A stretch of 6,154 nt of DNA, from the NCBI GenBank assembly GCA_902496115.1, contig CABUZK010000065.1, positions 1 to 6,154 of the forward strand, given 5' to 3'. The notes under the pieces are model-generated. The model ran no database searches. It was not told where the DNA came from and saw only the letters and a list, made by a program, of their open reading frames with translations. Positions 1-5,577 of the stretch are shown one piece after another (the stretch's first letter is position 1; each line of letters begins with the position of its first letter). The position numbers and the translations under genes were made by a program. This stretch comes from an uncultured Collinsella sp. (GTDB lineage: Bacteria; Actinomycetota; Coriobacteriia; Coriobacteriales; Coriobacteriaceae).

Positions 1-118
1 CGCTACAAGTTCCGCACGAGCCGAAGAGCACTAAACGTGCTCTTCGTGCGAGCAGGACTGTCCGCAGTAGCGAATAAAGCCAAGCCGCCCGATCCCAGCT
101 AAGATTAAAGGAGCTGAT
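1..118 (+). other. leuS upstream region, no assignable gene
   Basis: This stretch precedes leuS and may contain its leader or the 3' end of an upstream gene. Frame 1 is open from the window edge to a TAA at 100-102, frame 2 to a TAA at 32-34 and frame 3 to a TAA at 75-77, so a C-terminal gene tail cannot be excluded. None of the three peptides was recognised, and codon use after about position 21 in frame 1 (CGA, AGA, CTA, GTA) is unlike leuS. The conserved T-box sequence (GGTGG.ACCGCG type) is not present here. An AAAGGAG ribosome binding site at 107-113 lies 5 bases before the leuS ATG. I see no convincing promoter, so the leuS promoter may lie left of the window. Confidence 0.5.
14..49 (+). 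other. Strong hairpin upstream of leuS
   Basis: Bases 22-31 (CGAAGAGCAC) pair perfectly with 37-46 (GTGCTCTTCG) around a 5-base loop, TAAAC. The helix can continue with 14-16 (GCA) and 47-49 (TGC) across a five-base bulge at 17-21. In addition, 1-6 (CGCTAC) is complementary to 67-72 (GTAGCG) and could close a larger structure. No T-run follows the hairpin, so it does not look like an intrinsic terminator. It may be an RNA structure in the leuS leader, an intercistronic hairpin, or part of an RNA that begins left of the window. The pairing is seen directly; a function is not. Confidence 0.55.
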
Positions 119-2695
119 ATGTGCGATTGCACAGATCATAAGGACGAGTTCCCTGCCTACGACGCGCAGGCCATTGAGTCCAAGTGGATGAAGGCCTGGG
201 AGGACTCCAACCTCTTTGCTGTCGACACCGACGACAGCAAGCCCAAGAAGTATGTGCTCGAGATGTTCCCGTATCCGTCGGGCGACCTGCACATGGGCCA
301 CGCGCGCAACTATACCATCGGCGACGCCATGGCCCGTCAGGCCCGCATGCGCGGCTTTGACGTGCTGCACCCCATTGGCTTTGACGCCTTTGGCCTGCCT
401 GCCGAGAACGCTGCCATCAAGCACAACACGCAGGCTGCCGCCTGGACGTATAAGAATATGGACCAGGCGCTCGCCACGATGAAGCGCATGGGTTTCTCCT
501 ACGATCTGGATCGCATGGTCAAGACCTGCAGCCCCGACTACTACCGCTGGGGCCAGTGGATCTTTGAGAAGCTGTGGGAAAAGGGCCTGGTCTACCGCAA
601 GAAGAACCCGGTCAACTGGTGCCCTAACTGCAAGACCGTTCTGGCCAACGAGCAGGTCACCGAGGGCAAGTGCTGGCGCTGCGGCACCGAGCCCGAGAAG
701 CGCGACCTTGAGCAGTGGTACTTCAAGATCACCGAGTACTCCCAGGAGCTGCTCGACGACCTGGAGAAGCTCCCCGGCTGGCCCGAGCGCGTCAAGCAGA
801 TGCAGGCCAACTGGATCGGCCGCTCAGAGGGCGCCGAGGTCGACTTTACCCTGTGCGACCAGGATGGCGAGCCCATCGAGGGCGACGAGGGCAAGATCAC
901 CGTCTTCACCACGCGTGCCGACACCCTCTTTGGCGTCTCCTTCTTTGTTCTGGCTCCCGAGTACGCTCGTCTGCACGAGCTCGTCGAGGGCACGGAGTAC
1001 GAGGAGGCCGTCACCAAGATCGTCGAGGACTCCAAGCATATCTCTGCCGTCGAGCGTGCCCAGGGCACCCTCGAGAAGCACGGTGCCTTTACCGGCCGCT
1101 ACGTGGTGAACCCCGTCAACGGTGAGAAGGTCCCCGTGTGGGTTGCCGATTATGTCGTCGCCGACTACGGCACCGGCGCCGTCATGGCCGTTCCCTGCGG
1201 CGACCAGCGCGACTTTGAGTTTGCCCGCAAGTACGACCTGCCGATCGTGCCGATCATCCTGGACGATGACGACCGCGCTGCCGTCGAGGCCAGCGGCGAG
1301 ACCATCGATACCTTCCATGCCGAGACCGTCGACTGGGATTGCGCCCACGCTGCCGAGGGCACGCTTGTACAGTCCGGCAAGTACACCGGTATGCGCGGCG
1401 GCAAGCACTCCGAGGGCGAGGCTGCCATCGTGGCCGACCTCGAGGCCATGGGCTGCGGCCGTCGCAAGGTCGAGTTCCGCCTGCGCGACTGGCTCATCAG
1501 CCGCCAGCGCTATTGGGGCAACCCCATCCCGGCCATCCACTGCGAGCACTGCGGCATCGTGCCCGTGCCCGAGGATCAGCTGCCGGTGACGCTGCCCGAG
1601 AACCTGGACCTGGGCGCCGGCGAGACCCTTGCCGAGTGCAAGGACTTCTACGAGACCACCTGCCCGGTCTGCGGCCGCCCGGCCAAGCGCGAGACCGATA
1701 CCATGGACACCTTCACCTGCTCCAGCTGGTATTACCTGCGCTATACCGATCCGCACAACACCGAGCTGCCCTTCTCCCGCGAGGCGGCCGACCGTTGGAT
1801 GCCCGTCGATAACTACATCGGCGGCATCGAGCACGCCATTTTGCACCTGCTCTACAGCCGCTTCTTTACCAAGGCGCTGCGCGACCTGGGACTGCTGAGC
1901 GTGGACGAGCCCTTCACCAACCTGCTGTGCCAGGGCATGGTCAAGGACGAGAACGGCGACACCATGTCCAAGTCCAAGGGCAACGTCGTGCCCCCGAGCT
2001 CGGTTATCGAGCCCTACGGCGCCGACACCATGCGTCTGGCGATCCTGTTTATCGCCCCGCCCGAGAAGGACTTCGACTGGGATCCCAAGGCCGTCGAGGG
2101 CGCCAACCGCTTTATCAAGCGCGCCTGGCGTATCGTGTGGCAGCTCGTCCAGTCGGGTGACGGCAACGTTGCCTTCGACAAGTCCGTGCTCGACGAGACC
2201 GCGATGAAGCTCTATCGCGAGCGTCACCGCACCATCGCCAAGTGCACCGAGGACTTCGATCGCGGCCAGTTCAACACCGCGATCTCTGCCGTCATGGAGC
2301 TCGTCAACGCGGCGAGCGCCTACCTCAACGCCACCGAGGGTGCTGACCGCGACAAGGCCCTGTGCTACGGCGTGGCCAAGGACATCGTGAGCGTCCTGGC
2401 GCCCATCTGCCCGTTCTGGGCCGACGAGCTGTGGCACGAGGCGCTCGGCTGCGAGGGCAACGCTTACACCGCCGCCTGGCCCGAGTTCGACCTGGCCGAG
2501 TCCATCGAGGACACGGTGCAGATCGTCGTCCAGGTACTCGGCAAGGTCCGTGGCCGCATCGACGTGGCCCGCGATGCCTCCAACGAGGAAATGCAGGCTG
2601 CCGCCGAGGCCGCTGTCGCCAAGTGGCTCGAGGGCAAGACGGTTGTCAAGGCCATCTGCGTGCCCGGCAAGCTGGTCAACCTGGTGGTCAAGTAA
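119..2695 (+). CDS. leuS: Leucyl-tRNA synthetase (LeuRS)
   Basis: This cytoplasmic class I aminoacyl-tRNA synthetase charges tRNA-Leu with leucine using ATP and hydrolyses mischarged tRNA in its CP1 editing domain. At 858 residues it has normal bacterial length. The HIGH motif is HMGH at residues 58-61 and the KMSKS loop is TMSKS at 615-619. A zinc knuckle is formed by CPNC (168-171) and CWRC (185-188), and a second Cys set by CEHC (475-478) and CPVC (515-518). The editing domain shows TTRADT (264-269), whose last Thr matches the specificity Thr of the family, and GTGAVMAVPCGDQRD ending at Asp365. The catalytic core continues with RDWLISRQRYWG (456-467). The anticodon-binding domain starts after about residue 650, and the C-terminal domain carries GKVRGRI. 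The start is supported by AAAGGAG five bases upstream. The Gly at 361, where His is common, and Cys534 in TFTCSSW are slightly unusual but look like lineage variation. Confidence 0.98.
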   Translation: MCDCTDHKDEFPAYDAQAIESKWMKAWEDSNLFAVDTDDSKPKKYVLEMFPYPSGDLHMGHARNYTIGDAMARQARMRGFDVLHPIGFDAFGLPAENAAIKHNTQAAAWTYKNMDQALATMKRMGFSYDLDRMVKTCSPDYYRWGQWIFEKLWEKGLVYRKKNPVNWCPNCKTVLANEQVTEGKCWRCGTEPEKRDLEQWYFKITEYSQELLDDLEKLPGWPERVKQMQANWIGRSEGAEVDFTLCDQDGEPIEGDEGKITVFTTRADTLFGVSFFVLAPEYARLHELVEGTEYEEAVTKIVEDSKHISAVERAQGTLEKHGAFTGRYVVNPVNGEKVPVWVADYVVADYGTGAVMAVPCGDQRDFEFARKYDLPIVPIILDDDDRAAVEASGETIDTFHAETVDWDCAHAAEGTLVQSGKYTGMRGGKHSEGEAAIVADLEAMGCGRRKVEFRLRDWLISRQRYWGNPIPAIHCEHCGIVPVPEDQLPVTLPENLDLGAGETLAECKDFYETTCPVCGRPAKRETDTMDTFTCSSWYYLRYTDPHNTELPFSREAADRWMPVDNYIGGIEHAILHLLYSRFFTKALRDLGLLSVDEPFTNLLCQGMVKDENGDTMSKSKGNVVPPSSVIEPYGADTMRLAILFIAPPEKDFDWDPKAVEGANRFIKRAWRIVWQLVQSGDGNVAFDKSVLDETAMKLYRERHRTIAKCTEDFDRGQFNTAISAVMELVNAASAYLNATEGADRDKALCYGVAKDIVSVLAPICPFWADELWHEALGCEGNAYTAAWPEFDLAESIEDTVQIVVQVLGKVRGRIDVARDASNEEMQAAAEAAVAKWLEGKTVVKAICVPGKLVNLVVK

Positions 2696-2719
2696 ACGCC
2701 ACGCGCATAGTTGACGCAT

Positions 2720-2759
2720 AAAAGACGAGGGGCGATCCGATGGGGTCGTCCCTCGTTTT
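2720..2759. terminator. Bidirectional intrinsic terminator, leuS/lipoprotein
   Basis: A 13-bp stem pairs 2726-2738 with 2743-2755 around a GATG loop, with two G-T wobble pairs. It is preceded by AAAA (2720-2723) and followed by TTTT (2756-2759), so it reads as a hairpin plus U-tract on both strands. It begins 25 bases after the leuS stop and lies 41 bases beyond the end of the convergent lipoprotein gene, so it probably ends both transcripts. Confidence 0.88.
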
Positions 2760-2772
2760 GCGTTGTATGCCC

Positions 2773-2792
2773 CGCTTGGCTTGTGCCGAGCG
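2773..2792. other. Small hairpin in lipoprotein 3' region
   Basis: Bases 2773-2780 (CGCTTGGC) pair with 2785-2792 (GCCGAGCG) around a TTGT loop, giving eight pairs with one wobble. It lies between the stop codon of the minus-strand lipoprotein gene and the shared terminator. No T-run is adjacent on either strand, so it is not a terminator by itself. It may protect the 3' end of the lipoprotein mRNA, or it may be chance. Confidence 0.35.
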
Positions 2793-2799
2793 TCACCCG

Positions 2800-3372
2800 C
2801 TACGGAATGTGTACCAGGTCCCTAAAATAGACATTGCCCGTCTGCTCCTCGAACATCCAGATATTGAGGTAGATGTCGTTGAGGTCGCTGTTCACGTCAA
2901 AGTCCGGATCGTCGTAGGTGCCTACAAAGGTGAGCATCGCGGTCGTTTCTTCGCCTGCGGCGACAGGCTGGCGCATGCGCACGTCGCGGACGACACCGTT
3001 GACGTAGGCATAAGCATCGACATCGCCAAACATCATGTCGACATCGGTGTTGTTTGTCACCGCAAAGACCAACACGGCGTCGCCGTAGCCATCCGTGTCC
3101 TTGCCCACGCAGGCAACATGGACGTTCTCGTCTGCCTCAAGATCGATGGGGAACTGTTCTTGAGGGTCGGGACCTAAGCCCTGGGGGTCGACTATGTCTT
3201 CGTCTATTTTGTCGAAATGCTCCGTGGGCGCCGCTTTCTCGATGGCTTTGGTGCTGCCGAGATCCGGCTCGCATGGTCCGGTGTTGCCATCGATGTTGCT
3301 GCAGCCCGCCAGAGCGAACGAGCAGGTTGCAATGGCGAGCGCGATCTTGCAGAGAGTGCCTAGGCGTTTCAT
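2800..3372 (-). CDS. Putative secreted lipoprotein, Ig-like domain suspected
   Basis: This encodes a 190-residue protein with a typical lipoprotein signal peptide: a basic start (MKR), a hydrophobic core at about 7-20 and the lipobox LAGC at 21-24. This predicts cleavage before Cys24, diacylglyceryl attachment and anchoring on the outer face of the membrane. An acidic, Pro-rich linker at about 28-80 is followed by a region of alternating hydrophobic and polar residues (about 82-190) that looks like a beta-sandwich. Its pattern, with VFAVTNNTD and a later TTAMLTF strand, resembles the DUF4352/DUF5067-type domains common in Gram-positive lipoproteins; this is a resemblance by eye only. Two further cysteines lie at 34 and 88. 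The start has AAGGAG (3378-3383 on the minus strand) five bases upstream. Codon use is less biased than in leuS or nusA, suggesting modest expression. The gene converges on leuS and diverges from rimP, and its function is unknown. Confidence 0.85.
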   Translation of the reverse strand: MKRLGTLCKIALAIATCSFALAGCSNIDGNTGPCEPDLGSTKAIEKAAPTEHFDKIDEDIVDPQGLGPDPQEQFPIDLEADENVHVACVGKDTDGYGDAVLVFAVTNNTDVDMMFGDVDAYAYVNGVVRDVRMRQPVAAGEETTAMLTFVGTYDDPDFDVNSDLNDIYLNIWMFEEQTGNVYFRDLVHIP

Positions 3373-3614
3373 GGTGTCTCCTTGCCGTAGAGGATCTGGA
3401 AGGTTGTGCGGTCTATGCGTGAATACGGCTTATCTGTTTCAGAATGTCCCTTACGTGCAGTCTGGCCGATGTGCGACCAGGGATGGAATGCCCGTAGGGC
3501 CCGATTCGGACGGCGCGCTGGGACGTATGGCCCGTTTTGGGGCTTTTGGGTGGGCGCCGTGCAGGATTCCTCGCCAAATTGTCCTATTCTTGTGGAGAAG
3601 CTGTGGGCGCGCTG
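3373..3614. other. Intergenic spacer without a recognisable gene
   Basis: This gap of about 240 bp lies between the divergent lipoprotein gene and the rimP-nusA-infB promoter. It should carry the promoter of the minus-strand lipoprotein gene, but I could not pick out a convincing -35/-10 pair. I found no tRNA, no other RNA gene and no ORF with a credible start. Only a small GCCC-GTA-GGGC hairpin (3490-3500) and a few G-runs (3539-3554) stand out, and neither is persuasive. Confidence 0.6.
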
Positions 3615-3653
3615 ACCTGCGAATTTCTTTGACGCTTGCACGTTTTCGCAGGT
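3615..3653. repeat. 9-bp inverted repeat across the rimP promoter
   Basis: ACCTGCGAA at 3615-3623 is the exact reverse complement of TTCGCAGGT at 3645-3653. The arms are separated by 21 bases and their centres are 30 bp apart, about three helical turns. One arm lies upstream of the -35 element and the other inside the -35/-10 spacer. This is a suitable position for a repressor operator, but a 9-bp repeat can also occur by chance in several kilobases, so function is unproven. Confidence 0.4.
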
Positions 3654-3664
3654 ATTGGTATAGT
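3636..3664 (+). promoter_or_regulatory. Promoter of rimP-nusA-infB operon
   Basis: A housekeeping-type promoter is visible: -35 TTGCAC at 3636-3641, a 17-base spacer, and -10 TATAGT at 3659-3664. TGG directly before the -10 matches an extended -10 (TGn). Transcription should start near 3671, giving a leader of about 70 bases before the rimP ATG. An overlapping TTGACG at 3629-3634 is a possible alternative -35, but its matching -10 would be poor. The surroundings are clearly richer in A and T than the neighbouring genes. Confidence 0.75.
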
Positions 3665-3688
3665 TTACTTGCAAATGAAGTTGTAATT

Positions 3689-3722
3689 GAAAGAAGTGGG
3701 GTTTCGGCCCCGCTTCTTTTTT
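3689..3722 (+). terminator. Leader terminator (candidate attenuator) before rimP
   Basis: Bases 3690-3701 pair with 3708-3719 around a TTTCGG loop, giving a 12-bp stem with one T-G pair and four consecutive G-C pairs next to the loop. A run of six T (3717-3722) overlaps the end of the stem. This is a textbook intrinsic terminator, placed about 20 bases after the predicted start site and about 20 bases before rimP. No other gene precedes it, so its likely role is partial termination in the operon leader. No competing antiterminator pairing was found in the short leader, which favours protein-mediated control or constant partial readthrough. Confidence 0.8.
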
Positions 3723-3730
3723 GTATGGAT

Positions 3731-3736
3731 GGAGGT
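3731..3736 (+). promoter_or_regulatory. Ribosome binding site fixing the rimP start
   Basis: GGAGGT lies six bases before the ATG at 3743. A second in-frame ATG exists at 3725, but only the terminator T-run lies upstream of it. This Shine-Dalgarno sequence therefore decides the rimP start and excludes longer readings of the frame. Confidence 0.85.
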
Positions 3737-3742
3737 GCCACA

Positions 3743-4237
3743 ATGGTCAAGACCAAGACCGAGCAGGCGATCATCGACGCGCTCGAGGCCGTCGCTCCCC
3801 AGCACGATGTCGATATTGTCGACGTTGAGCTCGTGGGCGCCACCAAGGCCCCCTGCGTGCGTGTGCGTATCGAGGGTGCCGAGGGTCAGAGCCTGTCGCT
3901 CAACGACGTCACGGCCAATACCAAGTGGGTCGGCGACGTGATCGAGGAGCTTGACCCCATTTCTTCGAGCTACACGCTCGAGGTGTCGAGCCCGGGTATG
4001 GCGCGCCCGCTGCGCCGCCCGCGCGACTTTGCCCGTTTTGTGGGCGAGGACTGCGAGCTCACCTCCACCGCCACCGAGGGCCGTCGCAAGTACTCCGGCA
4101 AGATTGCCGCCGCGACCGAGACGAACGTGACCCTCGAGCTCGAGGACGGCGAGTCCGTCACCCTCGATTTCTCTGATGTTAAAAAGTGCAAGTTGAAGCC
4201 CACCTATGACTTCAAGCCCGCGAAGGAAGGAAAGTAA
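3743..4237 (+). CDS. rimP: Ribosome maturation factor RimP
   Basis: RimP binds the 30S subunit during assembly and helps form its central region; it acts in the cytoplasm. The product is 164 residues, close to the usual 150-160. The N-terminal alpha/beta domain (about 1-85) contains DVDIVDVELVG and a conserved strand with RVRIEG, and ends in the family hallmark EVSSPGMARPL (80-90). A C-terminal SH3-like barrel follows at about 95-156, with GRRKYSGKI and the closing VTLDFSDVKKCKLKP. An open frame continues upstream of the chosen ATG, but it crosses the promoter and terminator and lacks a ribosome binding site. The gene is first in the operon, and its TAA ends one base before the nusA ATG, so the two are probably translationally coupled. 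Confidence 0.96.
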   Translation: MVKTKTEQAIIDALEAVAPQHDVDIVDVELVGATKAPCVRVRIEGAEGQSLSLNDVTANTKWVGDVIEELDPISSSYTLEVSSPGMARPLRRPRDFARFVGEDCELTSTATEGRRKYSGKIAAATETNVTLELEDGESVTLDFSDVKKCKLKPTYDFKPAKEGK

Positions 4238-4238
4238 G

Positions 4239-5486
4239 ATGGCAGCATCCGACATGATGTCCGCCCTGATGGAGCTTTGCCAGGAGAGGCACATCGACCA
4301 GCTCTACCTGATCGACCGCCTGGAGCAGTCGCTCGCCAAGAGCTATGCCGAGATCCTGCATCTTGAGTGGGGCGCCAAGGTGACCATCGACCGCACCACC
4401 GGCAAGATCTATGTCTACCGTCTGGAGCCGATTGACGATTCCATGGACGAGGAGGGCAACTTCACCGAGTTCGAGGAGATCGACGTCACCCCCAAGAACA
4501 CGAGCCGCATCGCCGCCCAGCACGCCAAGGCCGAGATTAACGCCATCGTGCGCAACTCCGCCCGCGAGCAGATTTACGAGGAGTTCTCCGGCCGTATCGG
4601 TGACCTCATCAGCGGTACCGTGCTGCAGTCCACGCCCGACTTCACGATCGTCAAGATCCGCGATGGCGTCGAGGCCGAGCTGCCGCATTTTGACCAGCGC
4701 CGTTACGAGAACGAGCGCAACGAGCGTCCGATGGGCGAGCGCTATCTGCACAACCAGCACATTAAGGCCGTGATCATCGACGTCCGCGATCCCAACTCCA
4801 ACCTGCAGCCGGTTCGCGGCGAGCACAGCCGTCCGCCGATCGTCATCTCCCGCACCCACCCCGAGCTCATGCGTCGTCTGTTTGAGCAGGAGGTGCCTGA
4901 GATCTATGAGGGCACCGTCCAGATTAAGTCGATTGCCCGCGAGCCCGGCCAGCGTTCCAAGGTCGCCGTCCACTCGCTCGACGATCGCCTGGATCCCGTG
5001 GGCGCCTGCGTCGGCCCCAAGGGCAGCCGCGTTCGCGCCGTCGTGGGCGAGCTCCGCGGCGAGCGCGTCGACGTCATCCTGTGGGATGCCGATCCGGCCG
5101 TCTACGTCGCCAACGCCCTGTCGCCTGCCAAGGTCACCCGCGTCCTCATCGACGAGGAGAAGGCCTACGCCGGCGTCATCGTGCCCGACGACCAGCTTTC
5201 GCTCGCCATCGGCAAGGAGGGTCAGAACGCCCGCCTCGCCGCTCGCCTGACCGGCTGGCACATCGACATCAAGTCCGAGACCCTTGCCGCCGACATCCTC
5301 AAGAACGTCCCCGTTCACGAGGAGCCCGCCGCCGACCTGATCGGTGACGAGGAGGATGACGACGTCCGTCGCTGCGAGTACGTGTCCGAGGACGGCGTCC
5401 AGTGCCGCAACCAGGCCCGTCCGGGCTCCCGTTTCTGCGGTGTCCACGACACCGACGCCTTCGATGATGCGGAGGACCTGATCTAG
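4239..5486 (+). CDS. nusA: Transcription termination/antitermination protein NusA
   Basis: NusA binds RNA polymerase and nascent RNA, promoting pausing and intrinsic termination and taking part in antitermination of rRNA operons. The 415-residue product has, in order, the RNA polymerase-binding N-terminal domain (about 1-118), an S1 domain (about 121-190, from GDLISGTV), and tandem KH domains with GPKG at 259-262 and GKEG at 325-328. The core ends near residue 350. The acidic repeats of the E. coli protein are absent, as expected for this phylum. Instead there is an extension of about 65 residues: an acidic stretch, then Cys379, Cys389, Cys400 and His403 (CX9CX10CX2H), and an acidic end. This looks like a small metal-binding module and exceeds the usual 340-370 residues. 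The start at 4239 is chosen because AAGGAAGGAAAG in the end of rimP serves as its ribosome binding site; an upstream in-frame ATG at 4206 lies inside rimP. Confidence 0.96.
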   Translation: MAASDMMSALMELCQERHIDQLYLIDRLEQSLAKSYAEILHLEWGAKVTIDRTTGKIYVYRLEPIDDSMDEEGNFTEFEEIDVTPKNTSRIAAQHAKAEINAIVRNSAREQIYEEFSGRIGDLISGTVLQSTPDFTIVKIRDGVEAELPHFDQRRYENERNERPMGERYLHNQHIKAVIIDVRDPNSNLQPVRGEHSRPPIVISRTHPELMRRLFEQEVPEIYEGTVQIKSIAREPGQRSKVAVHSLDDRLDPVGACVGPKGSRVRAVVGELRGERVDVILWDADPAVYVANALSPAKVTRVLIDEEKAYAGVIVPDDQLSLAIGKEGQNARLAARLTGWHIDIKSETLAADILKNVPVHEEPAADLIGDEEDDDVRRCEYVSEDGVQCRNQARPGSRFCGVHDTDAFDDAEDLI

Positions 5487-5495
5487 CGCGCGGTC

Positions 5496-5516
5496 GCGCC
5501 GGGCGGGTCCCGGCGC
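5496..5516 (+). other. GC-rich hairpin between nusA and infB
   Basis: GCGCCGGG (5496-5503) pairs perfectly with CCCGGCGC (5509-5516) around CGGGT, starting 10 bases after the nusA stop. The sequence that follows (ATCTCCCACG) has no T-run, so complete intrinsic termination is unlikely. It could cause pausing, mark an RNA processing site or protect the nusA message end. Confidence 0.55.
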
Positions 5517-5537
5517 ATCTCCCACGCTCGTTCAGTC

Positions 5538-5559
5538 TCTAGGCACCCAAGGTGCCAGA
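5538..5559 (+). other. Hairpin just before infB ribosome binding site
   Basis: GGCACC (5542-5547) pairs with GGTGCC (5551-5556) around a CAA loop. Across a bulged A at 5541, TCT (5538-5540) can also pair with AGA (5557-5559), making nine pairs. It ends seven bases before the AGGTGA ribosome binding site of infB. It could affect infB translation or be a processing site; no regulator is known from the sequence. Confidence 0.5.
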
Positions 5560-5565
5560 AAGGGT

Positions 5566-5571
5566 AGGTGA
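5566..5571 (+). promoter_or_regulatory. Ribosome binding site of infB
   Basis: AGGTGA lies six bases before the ATG at 5578 and matches the 3' half of the Shine-Dalgarno consensus. A second purine run, AAAGGG at 5559-5564, is 13 bases from the ATG and is probably too far to be the main site. Confidence 0.65.
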
Positions 5572-5577
5572 AGTCAT

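Noticed and set aside
1..118. T-box riboswitch for leuS
   Set aside because: The conserved T-box sequence and a following terminator or ribosome-binding-site sequestering helix are absent in the visible part.
824..2719. Open frame of 631 codons antisense to leuS
   Set aside because: leuS is certain, and strong GC bias at third positions leaves the antisense frame free of stops. The product is a Gly/Val/Leu/Asp-rich string with no recognisable domain.
2740..3177. Plus-strand ORF of 145 codons over the lipoprotein gene
   Set aside because: It starts inside the leuS terminator stem and mirrors the minus-strand gene, which has a lipobox signal peptide and a good ribosome binding site.
3539..3554. 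Possible G-quadruplex
   Set aside because: Only three G-runs of three or more are close together; a fourth is missing.
3592..3605. DnaA-box-like sequence (TGTGGAGAA)
   Set aside because: It has one mismatch to the consensus, is a single copy, and lacks an AT-rich unwinding region or dnaA/dnaN context.
3406..3615. Small Trp- and Arg-rich ORF of 69 codons in the spacer
   Set aside because: No convincing ribosome binding site, unusual codon use and no recognisable motif; it is likely a chance open frame in GC-rich DNA.
3194..3742. Upstream extension of the rimP frame
   Set aside because: It crosses the lipoprotein gene start, the operon promoter and an intrinsic terminator. The GGAGGT before the ATG at 3743 fixes the start.
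4212..5525. Open frame of 437 codons antisense to nusA
   Set aside because: Same composition effect as over leuS; nusA is identified with high confidence and the antisense product has no recognisable motif.
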